A DNA stretch of 8,238 bases, taken from an uncultured Flavobacteriales bacterium (lineage in GTDB: Bacteria > Bacteroidota > Bacteroidia > Palsa-965). This document shows, one piece after another, positions 1 to 5,924 of the stretch; the first letter of the stretch is position 1, and every line of letters starts with the position of its first letter. Under the pieces are notes generated by a model. That model saw only the letters and a list, made by a program, of their open reading frames with translations, ran no database searches and was not told where the DNA came from. Location: contig CAMLEF010000208.1 in NCBI GenBank assembly GCA_946478675.1, positions 1 to 8,238 on the forward strand, read 5' to 3'. A program made the translations under genes and the position numbers.

Positions 1-603
1 GCCGCTGTCGCGCGCTACGATGATGTGATCGCGCTGCCGGGGCCAGTCTTTTTTCCGGTCCGACCATCCGCCGATCGTATGCGTATGCCGGCCTACGCGC
101 ACCTGGTAAGGATGTTTCAGCTGCCGGTCTTCATCGATTTTCTCGTTCCGGTTGAGTTGGTCGTCTGCGAGCGTATGCACCCCGATCTCGTGCGAGAGCA
201 TGCCGACGAGGTCGCCGACGGAAGCCTGGCGCAGGAACCAATGTGCCACGTGCACGCGGATGATTTTTCCATTCTTCCAGGTAGAAGCCGGGTTCGCGCC
301 GTACTGCTGGTCGATCTGCACTTTGACTTCCGAAATTTTCGGCGAATCGATGTGCTCGAGCGATTCGCGCAGATGCTTCAGGGCCTGCGCCAGCTTCGTT
401 GTGTCTTTCTTCCGTCGCACCTCTGCATTGCCGGGGCCGCTGCTCACTTTGATCAGCTGCGCCACTTCCGCGGAAGAAGAAGAAACGGTTTTCCGCTGCA
501 ACGTTTGACGGTTGTCGCGGAGCGCGATGGAATTTCTCCCGCCGGCGGATGCTGCTGCTGCGCTGTGCGCCGTTTTTTTTATTCCGGAGAGTGACGTTTC
601 CAT
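1..603 (-). CDS. Putative metal-dependent effector with HExxxH motif and DNR-QRK leader (partial, 3' end missing)
   Basis: This frame is open from an ATG at 603 to the window edge, giving 201 codons with no stop, so the C-terminus is missing. Residues 1-40 are a low-complexity leader containing ALRDNRQTLQRK (27-38), the same DNR/QRK signature as the upstream genes. No DUF4157 domain follows. Residues 116-143 align without gaps to the two upstream DUF4157 proteins: an Arg followed 22 residues later by the His of HEIGVH (H138, E139, H143). In them the equivalent motifs are HEWYVH and HEWFIH. A later RDH (191-193) may match their EHK and supply a further ligand. There is no signal peptide. The start lies 27 bases after the preceding stop, so it is probably co-transcribed. 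I infer a metal-dependent hydrolase or protease-like toxin domain. The catalytic role is not proven, and HExxxH differs from the classical HExxH. Confidence 0.8.
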   Translation of the reverse strand, partial: METSLSGIKKTAHSAAAASAGGRNSIALRDNRQTLQRKTVSSSSAEVAQLIKVSSGPGNAEVRRKKDTTKLAQALKHLRESLEHIDSPKISEVKVQIDQQYGANPASTWKNGKIIRVHVAHWFLRQASVGDLVGMLSHEIGVHTLADDQLNRNEKIDEDRQLKHPYQVRVGRHTHTIGGWSDRKKDWPRQRDHIIVARDSG

Positions 604-630
604 TGGCAAAGGTGTTCGTTCGTGAATGAT

Positions 631-1779
631 TTAGTTCGCATTCCCCGTATGCGGATCGTGGCGGTCGCGATCTTTCTTCAGCAGCTCGTAAACAATCGCT
701 CCGTCTTTTTGCTGGAGGCCGAGCGAGTGAACATACTGTTGAATCTTCTCGTCCGTCGTTGTCGCGAAAGCTTTATGCTCCCCGGCTTCCCGCCGCACAT
801 GTCCCTGCCCGGTTATCCACGCAGCAGCGAATCTTCCTTCGCCTTGCCGGACGTAGTGCACAAATCCTTCCCACTTCACTGCATGCACGTACCATTCGTG
901 CAGCATCGTTGCATACAACGCATGGATCGTGCTGTTCAGGTCCATGTTCAGCGCGATGACGATACGCAGCCCGGTATCGTGCGGGATCTGGTCGTCGATG
1001 GCCATTTCCCACAGGTTTTTGAATTGTCCGACGTCATCGCCTTTGTAACCGTTCTTGCCGAAGTAGATCGTCGTTCCTGCAAAGGAGTTCATCACGTGCC
1101 CGCGCACACCGTGAAAGACGACGTGCGTATTTCCCTGTGCCAGCGGCGAGCCGGCAAGAACAGTGGCTTTGAATTGTTCGACAGCTTTCGTCATACGTGT
1201 TTGCTGCGGGATGGTCAGATCGTGCTCGGGAACGGAAATCACTTCGCGCTGCACCGGCCCGTTGGCGGAAGATTGTCTTAACGGCTGAACGGAAGTATTC
1301 GCTTGTCGCTGCACCGCTTTCGCGCCCATCACATCCGCTTCTTTCTCGAGCGAAACATCGTCGTTCACATTCACTTTCGATTTCAATTGCATCGTCGGCT
1401 TCACGCGTCCTTGTTTTTGCTGAACGACATGCCACGCTTCGTGCGGCAAATGTTTCTCCTGTCCCGGCGCCAGATGAATGTTCGTTCCCTGCGCGTAAGC
1501 GTGCGCCTGCAGCTGCGCGGGCTGTGAAGAATTGTAATGCACTTTCACATCGTCCATCGAATGACCGGAAAGATTTTCAATTCCGGATTTCAATTGATCG
1601 GGCAGGCCGGTGCTGTTCGCTTTTTTCTGCACGGGCGCTTCTCCGCCGTTCCACAATTTCCGTTGCGCGACGGTTTGCGGGCGGTTGTCTTCGAAGGCTT
1701 GCGTTTTCGCCTGGACAACGTTTCCTGCCGCCGTCGATGCGACAACTTCCTGCTGTTGTTTCGGTTGCTGTTCGTTCAT
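631..1779 (-). CDS. DUF4157 effector with C-terminal HExxxH domain (copy 2 of tandem pair)
   Basis: A 382-residue protein, probably an injection-system or polymorphic-toxin type effector. The leader at about 29-43 reads EDNRPQTVAQRKLW. Residues about 57-157 are a DUF4157 domain with HEAWH (113-117), then QQKQGR, then LEKEAD (144-149), whose Glu could be a further metal ligand. VQR at 176-178 marks the junction to the C-terminal domain. That domain carries HEWYVH (H294, E295, H299), EHK (334-336) and a RHDPHTG tail (373-379). It is clearly homologous to the protein encoded just upstream, sharing YATMLHEW and HAVKWE. No signal peptide or membrane span is visible. The ATG lies only 2 bases after the preceding stop, which suggests translational coupling. 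DUF4157 is known to associate with eCIS loci. The effector role and the activity of the HExxxH domain are inferred. Confidence 0.85.
   Translation of the reverse strand: MNEQQPKQQQEVVASTAAGNVVQAKTQAFEDNRPQTVAQRKLWNGGEAPVQKKANSTGLPDQLKSGIENLSGHSMDDVKVHYNSSQPAQLQAHAYAQGTNIHLAPGQEKHLPHEAWHVVQQKQGRVKPTMQLKSKVNVNDDVSLEKEADVMGAKAVQRQANTSVQPLRQSSANGPVQREVISVPEHDLTIPQQTRMTKAVEQFKATVLAGSPLAQGNTHVVFHGVRGHVMNSFAGTTIYFGKNGYKGDDVGQFKNLWEMAIDDQIPHDTGLRIVIALNMDLNSTIHALYATMLHEWYVHAVKWEGFVHYVRQGEGRFAAAWITGQGHVRREAGEHKAFATTTDEKIQQYVHSLGLQQKDGAIVYELLKKDRDRHDPHTGNAN
1311..1696 (-). repeat. DUF4157/leader cassette, copy A
   Basis: This is one of three direct nucleotide copies of the leader-plus-DUF4157 coding stretch. 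Long shared words (for example around HLPHEAWHVVQQKQG and VKVHYNSS) differ mostly by scattered, largely synonymous changes. Similarity stops near the GAKA codons at the C-terminal side and near the EDNR codons at the leader side. Boundaries are estimated by eye. Confidence 0.75.
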
Positions 1780-1781
1780 TT

Positions 1782-2933
1782 TTACAACGCTTTACCGGTG
1801 TTTTTATCGTGGCGCTTATGATCGTTGATCAGCTTTTGTGCGACCAATGCTTCGGTCTGCTTGGGGAGCCCCAGCTGTTTGGCAAGATCGGTCAGCTGCT
1901 CGTCGGTCATGTTGGCATAGTCTTTATGCTCTTCATCTCCGCGTGCTACATGTCCTTTCTTAAGTACCTCATCAAGCACGTCGTGACCTTGTTGATTGCG
2001 GATGTACACCACCAGCGGTTCCCACTTGACGGCGTGAATAAACCATTCGTGCAGCATCGTTGCATACAATTCTTCGATGGTCGTATTCACCGACATGTTT
2101 ACCGTGATCACTACACGCAGTGCAACATTGTCGGGCGGCGGATGCAGCGCGGTGGTATTCCATACCTCGGTAAACTGCGACGGATCGTCACCGGTATATC
2201 CGTTCTTGCCGACGTAGAAAACGGTGAGCCCGTAATCGCCCCATTTCGGATAATTTTTTTTCGAGGCGCCATAGATCGCCACCTGGTTCGCGCCTTGTGC
2301 CAATGGCGAAGCGTTCACCACTTTGGAAACAAATTTGTTATACGCCTCGTCGAATCGCTGCTGCTGCAGCGGCGTCAGGTCGCCATCGTATTTGTGGACC
2401 GTTCGCTGTACCGGGCCATCGGCAGATTTCTGTTTCAGTGCGTGCAGGTTGGCGGTTTGCAGCTGCACGGCTTTCGCGCCCATCACATCCGCTTCCTGCT
2501 CCAGCGAAACATCGTCGTTCACATTCACTTTCGATTTCAACTGCATCGTCGGCTTCACGCGTCCCTGCTTCTGCTGCACGACATGCCATGCTTCGTGCGG
2601 CAAATGTTTTTCCTGTCCCGGCGCAAGATGGATGTTCGTTCCCTGCGCATACGCATGCGCCTGCAGCTGCGCAGGCTGCGAAGAATTGTAATGCACTTTC
2701 ACATCGTCCATCGAATAGCCCGACAAATTCTCAATGCCGGATTTCAGCTGGTCGGGAAGACCGGTGCTGTTCTCTTTTTTCTGAACGGGCGCAGCAGCAT
2801 CACCGCTCCATAATTTGCGTTGCGCGATGGATTGCGGGCGGTTGTCCTCGAGCGTAATCGATTTCGCCTGCACCGTTTTTTCGCCGTGCACAACGGAAGA
2901 TGATTTTTCAAAAGCTGCATTTTCACTTTTCAT
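1782..2933 (-). CDS. DUF4157 effector with C-terminal HExxxH domain (copy 1 of tandem pair)
   Basis: A 383-residue protein with the same layout as the next gene downstream. The leader LEDNRPQSIAQRKLW is at 28-42 and DUF4157 at about 57-157, with HEAWH at 113-117 and LEQEAD at 144-149. VQR is at 175-177. The C-terminal domain has GKNGYTGDD (242-250), HEWFIH (H295, E296, H300), EEHK (334-337) and a KRHDKNTG tail (373-380). The leader-DUF4157 part is almost identical to its neighbour, whereas the C-terminal domain is clearly related but well diverged. This suggests an old warhead duplication with homogenised N-termini, or repeated reuse of the N-terminal cassette. No secretion signal is visible. 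The start is an ATG 35 bases after the preceding stop. A metal-dependent enzymatic toxin is the likeliest role but remains inference. The substrate is unknown. Confidence 0.85.
   Translation of the reverse strand: MKSENAAFEKSSSVVHGEKTVQAKSITLEDNRPQSIAQRKLWSGDAAAPVQKKENSTGLPDQLKSGIENLSGYSMDDVKVHYNSSQPAQLQAHAYAQGTNIHLAPGQEKHLPHEAWHVVQQKQGRVKPTMQLKSKVNVNDDVSLEQEADVMGAKAVQLQTANLHALKQKSADGPVQRTVHKYDGDLTPLQQQRFDEAYNKFVSKVVNASPLAQGANQVAIYGASKKNYPKWGDYGLTVFYVGKNGYTGDDPSQFTEVWNTTALHPPPDNVALRVVITVNMSVNTTIEELYATMLHEWFIHAVKWEPLVVYIRNQQGHDVLDEVLKKGHVARGDEEHKDYANMTDEQLTDLAKQLGLPKQTEALVAQKLINDHKRHDKNTGKAL
2465..2852 (-). repeat. DUF4157/leader cassette, copy B
   Basis: Second direct copy of the cassette, in the 2933-1782 gene. 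At protein level it matches copy A except for a few residues (for example GYS for GHS and LEQE for LEKE). Beyond the GAKA codons the sequence departs from the other copies. Boundaries are estimated by eye. Confidence 0.75.
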
Positions 2934-2968
2934 GAAAAAGAAATTTCAGTGTTCGTAGAACAGACCCG

Positions 2969-4675
2969 CTAAACCGGTTTCAGCCGGTCATCGACTTCAA
3001 ACCTGGCGACCAGTGTACAAATCGCAGTGGCGAGCGGAAGCCATTGATCGGGCGGAAGCATACCCATGCCTTCGAGGTCGCGAAGCTCAAACAGCGCCAG
3101 GGTTCCATCCGTATTGTAAGCGCCAATTCCTTCACCGCCTACAGGAGGATGCGGCGCGTAACCCGGCGGGGGCGACATCAAATCTTTTCTGCCGCCATTG
3201 ACGACCGATTCGATCCAGTCGATTCTTTGCGGACCCTCATAACGATTGCCGTCTGCAGCGGTGTATTTTCCAGGGAACATGGCAACGTCCAAAGGCACTT
3301 CGGCCCTGATCTCGTCAGGAAGTTTGCTATTGTCCCAAAGCGTCTTCATCAGTAACTGTGCATTCGGGCTCATGCTGGCGAACATGGAGTGAAAGTCCGT
3401 TCTGGGCATCAGCGGGAACGCATATTTTGCATCGTCCAGGTCGCGCCCGCTGTTGATCTCCGCATCGCTGATCGTTTTAAGAATGGCCGCTAACAGTCCT
3501 GTGGTTTCTTTTTTCTCCTGTTCAGGCAGAATATCCCAATTCGCACCGTTTGCTACCACTGCGTTTTTCATTATCTCCTGCGCACGGGCCAGTGAAAGGC
3601 CCAGGTCCTGGACTACCGTACGGGATGCAACCACCTTCTCCATGGTCATTTTCTGCATTCCCCGCTTTCGTTTTTTCGAATGCTCATCCTCCTTTTCCGT
3701 ACCCATATTTACCAGGGTAGTGAACAGCTCGCCGATATTCACCATCGCAACGCCGATTGTCGCCTGTGGTTTGGCTATGATTATCGAATTTTTGGAATTA
3801 ATGCGGTTATACTTCATGCCGGTATGCACTTTTGCAAAATCATTTTCTGCCCCTTGCAATTCGGTGATGCCTTTGGGGCCCGTGCCGGTTTTCAGGCTCG
3901 TCGCCATCGCCACCATTTCTTCGATAGTGGCTTTCACTTCTGCCCAGGTCGATAGCGCCTTTGTAACAAATTCCACATTCCCGTTATCGGCTGAAACACC
4001 TGCAAGCTTGTTCGGCGTTTCGTAAAGGATGGCTTTCGTATGGTTAATTCCCGTCCAACTATCACTCTTCTTCTGTTTTCCCTGGAACCGCCATTCTTTA
4101 CTTCCGGTCGATTCGAATTCAAAACCGACTTTTCGCTGCACTACGCCATCAATGCTTTTTTTCTGCAGGAGAATGTCGCGGCCGTAGGAATAACGCTGCA
4201 GCGCTTTTGCTCCCATCACGTCCGCTTCCTGCTCGAGCGAAACATCATCGTTCACATTCACTTTCGACTTCAATTGCATTGTCGGTTTCACGCGTCCCTG
4301 CTTTTGCTGAACGACGTGCCACGCTTCGTGCGGCAAATGTTTTTCCTGTCCCGGCGCAAGATGAATGTTCGTTCCCTGCGCATAAGCGTGCGCCTGCAAT
4401 TGCGCGGGAGCCGATGAATTGTAATGCACTTTCACATCGTCCATCGAATAGCCCGACAAATTTTCGATGCCGGATTTCAATTGGTCGGGCAGGCCGGTGC
4501 TGTTTGTTTTTCGCTGGACGGGCGCGCCAGCGGTATTCCACAATTTGCGTTGCGCCACCGACTGCGGACGATTATCTTCCAGGCACACGGCAGATCTTCC
4601 GGCTGCCTGTGCAACCGGTAAGCGGTCAAATGAATGACTGCGCGTGGTGGATAACAAACCGTCGTGGTGTTGCAT
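2969..4675 (-). CDS. DUF4157 effector with amidoligase/glutamine-synthetase-like C-terminal module
   Basis: A 568-residue protein. The leader LEDNRPQSVAQRKLW is at 32-46, preceded by about 30 unique residues. DUF4157 spans about 60-160, with HEAWH at 116-120 and LEQEAD at 147-152. VQRK at 179-182 leads directly into the C-terminal region. There I see GFEFES (184-189), GNVEFVT (232-238), KPQATIGV (302-309), RTDF (425-428) and FELRDL (529-534). The order 'GxExE strand, (V)EFVT strand, PQxT.. strand, late E.R strand' resembles COOH-NH2 ligases of the glutamine-synthetase/GCS/amidoligase fold, which form amide bonds using ATP. This is motif-level recognition only. A lysine/arginine-rich stretch (334-346) interrupts the domain. 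If correct, the effector may modify a target by amide ligation rather than cut it. The gene starts 13 bases after the mini-gene stop, so it is in the same operon. No signal peptide is visible. Confidence 0.8.
   Translation of the reverse strand: MQHHDGLLSTTRSHSFDRLPVAQAAGRSAVCLEDNRPQSVAQRKLWNTAGAPVQRKTNSTGLPDQLKSGIENLSGYSMDDVKVHYNSSAPAQLQAHAYAQGTNIHLAPGQEKHLPHEAWHVVQQKQGRVKPTMQLKSKVNVNDDVSLEQEADVMGAKALQRYSYGRDILLQKKSIDGVVQRKVGFEFESTGSKEWRFQGKQKKSDSWTGINHTKAILYETPNKLAGVSADNGNVEFVTKALSTWAEVKATIEEMVAMATSLKTGTGPKGITELQGAENDFAKVHTGMKYNRINSKNSIIIAKPQATIGVAMVNIGELFTTLVNMGTEKEDEHSKKRKRGMQKMTMEKVVASRTVVQDLGLSLARAQEIMKNAVVANGANWDILPEQEKKETTGLLAAILKTISDAEINSGRDLDDAKYAFPLMPRTDFHSMFASMSPNAQLLMKTLWDNSKLPDEIRAEVPLDVAMFPGKYTAADGNRYEGPQRIDWIESVVNGGRKDLMSPPPGYAPHPPVGGEGIGAYNTDGTLALFELRDLEGMGMLPPDQWLPLATAICTLVARFEVDDRLKPV
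4196..4582 (-). repeat. DUF4157/leader cassette, copy C
   Basis: Third direct copy, in the 4675-2969 gene. Here the cassette is joined to a completely different C-terminal domain (amidoligase-like instead of HExxxH), which shows that it behaves as an exchangeable N-terminal module. Boundaries are estimated by eye. Confidence 0.75.
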
Positions 4676-4688
4676 TGTCGGTTGTTTA

Positions 4689-4862
4689 TTAGAACACGAA
4701 ACCAGCAGCGGCCCTGGGACCGCTTGCCGGCTTCAGCAATTTCCGTTGTGCAACGGAGTGTTGCCGGTTACCGGACAACTGCATCCCGGCACGTGGTTCC
4801 GCAAATGTTCCGGCGCCCGATGCCGCAGTGGTATTTTGTTTCGTTCCGAATTCGTTCGTCAT
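4689..4862 (-). CDS. 57-residue leader-only mini-gene (DNR/QRK cargo motif without effector domain)
   Basis: A short ORF with an ATG at 4862 and a tandem TAA TAA stop, the first stop being 4691-4689. It starts MTNEFGTKQN and ends AAAGFVF. Residues 31-43 read GNRQHSVAQRKLL, matching the leader EDNRPQSVAQRKLW of the next gene in register, including the 5-residue spacing between NR and QRK. Nothing follows the leader except about 14 Pro/Ala/Gly-rich residues. It begins 26 bases after the preceding stop and ends 13 bases before the next start, so it fits the operon spacing exactly. It could be a stand-alone leader peptide, a decoy or adaptor for the loading machinery, a truncated remnant of a lost effector, or a recombination donor. 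The motif in the correct frame, an ATG and the spacing argue against a chance ORF. Translation is not demonstrated. Confidence 0.65.
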   Translation of the reverse strand: MTNEFGTKQNTTAASGAGTFAEPRAGMQLSGNRQHSVAQRKLLKPASGPRAAAGFVF

Positions 4863-4888
4863 CTTACGGGATCAAAAGCCGGTTGTCA

Positions 4889-5878
4889 TCAGAAAGGATT
4901 GTTCAGCGTGGCCAGTTTCGCATTGCTGAGTTTGAGTGCAGCGATACGGTTCCGGAGTGCCGTAAGGATCGCGGCGTGCTGTAAACCTGAAATGGCGGGC
5001 GTGCCGGACTGATGTCCCCCGTGAATTTTTGCGGGAATATTGGACGCCGCATAGTTTACTGCATTCAACGCATGGGTGACGACGAGCTGCACTTTCGCTT
5101 TGCCGGTTGCGCCGATCGCCTCGTCGCTGAACGTGTCCAGCAGGTGGTTCTGCAGCGCCTGTGCGTAGTTGCCGTTTTCGACGAGCACTTTCTGATTGGC
5201 TGAAAAGGCGTTGTCAAACCGCGTGGCCGAAGCGCCGTGCGTGGTTTTGTGACGGCGGTGCCAGTTACGCGGCAACGGAACGGCAACGCGGTGCATCGAA
5301 GCATTATCGTTGGCGCGCGCAGCTCCTCCGCGTTGTGAAGCATCGTGCGGGCTGTGATCGATCTCTACGCTTGCCGTATCGAAATCGAGCAGCGCCTGTC
5401 CTCTTGCCACGGCGCCGAGGCTGGCCAGCTGACCTTTCAGGTAGAGGTAGCGGCCGTGTGCATAACTTCCCTGTGGATAGTTCTCATATTGTTTGATCGT
5501 GTTGGCAAGAATGGTTTTGAAGCCGCCTTTTTTCAGCGCCTTCTTCACTTTCAGCTTGCGGACCAATTCGCGGTCCTGGTCGTTCTTCAGCCTTCGCGCC
5601 ACGCGGGCCGGGTCATTCCGCAAGCCATACACTTTCGTCGGGCGAACTTTTTTCGCAGCACGTTTACGTGGCTTACGGACCCCTTTCGGCATCCGCTGAA
5701 GTACGGTCGACGGGCCGGCTAACGCACGTTTCGGCGCTGCTGTTTCTTCATCGGCCTGTCGCTGGAAAACGGGCGCCTGTTCACGGTTGTCCTGCAATAT
5801 AACCGCCTGCCGCTGTTCGTGTGCTGCTGCGGTAATGCCGCTGGTGGCTGTCGATCGGACGTTGAGATGTAGCGTCAT
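4889..5878 (-). CDS. Basic effector with HNH-like putative nuclease domain
   Basis: A 329-residue protein. I chose the ATG at 5878 because AAGGAAAG lies a few bases upstream and the longer frame (to 6250) would overlap the preceding gene. The leader at 28-41 is LQDNREQAPVFQRQ, a variant of the operon signature, and a second motif STVLQRM lies at 57-63. Residues 64-120 are strongly basic (RKPRKRAAKK and several KK/RR pairs), suiting nucleic-acid contact. The C-terminal half has VEIDHSP (171-177), then MHR (195-197), then NWHRRHKTTHG (205-215). An EIDH-P motif followed by clustered His and a T.G turn resembles HNH/treble-clef toxin nucleases. Assignment to that superfamily is tentative. An Ala-rich helical segment follows to the C-terminus. 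No DUF4157 and no signal peptide are visible. It probably belongs to the same effector set because of its leader and position. Confidence 0.75.
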   Translation of the reverse strand: MTLHLNVRSTATSGITAAAHEQRQAVILQDNREQAPVFQRQADEETAAPKRALAGPSTVLQRMPKGVRKPRKRAAKKVRPTKVYGLRNDPARVARRLKNDQDRELVRKLKVKKALKKGGFKTILANTIKQYENYPQGSYAHGRYLYLKGQLASLGAVARGQALLDFDTASVEIDHSPHDASQRGGAARANDNASMHRVAVPLPRNWHRRHKTTHGASATRFDNAFSANQKVLVENGNYAQALQNHLLDTFSDEAIGATGKAKVQLVVTHALNAVNYAASNIPAKIHGGHQSGTPAISGLQHAAILTALRNRIAALKLSNAKLATLNNPF

Positions 5879-5924
5879 TTTCTTTCCTTGCGCGTAATTA
5901 GTTGGTGCGGTCCGATGAACATTA

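Noticed and set aside
25..594. Plus-strand frame of 189 codons at the left edge
   Set aside because: The opposite strand carries an uninterrupted frame with the operon's DNR/QRK leader and a HEIGVH motif that aligns to neighbours, so the plus-strand frame is a shadow.
1197..2813. Long plus-strand open frame of 538 codons
   Set aside because: It is antisense to the two DUF4157 genes and spans their junction. Its sequence is a mirror of the conserved cassette, with Arg/Ser/Ala-rich low-quality composition and no domain.
2934..2968. Small palindrome (TGTTC TAC GAACA) followed by a T-rich run before the 2933 start
   Set aside because: The stem is only 5 bp and not GC-rich, so it is too weak to call a terminator.
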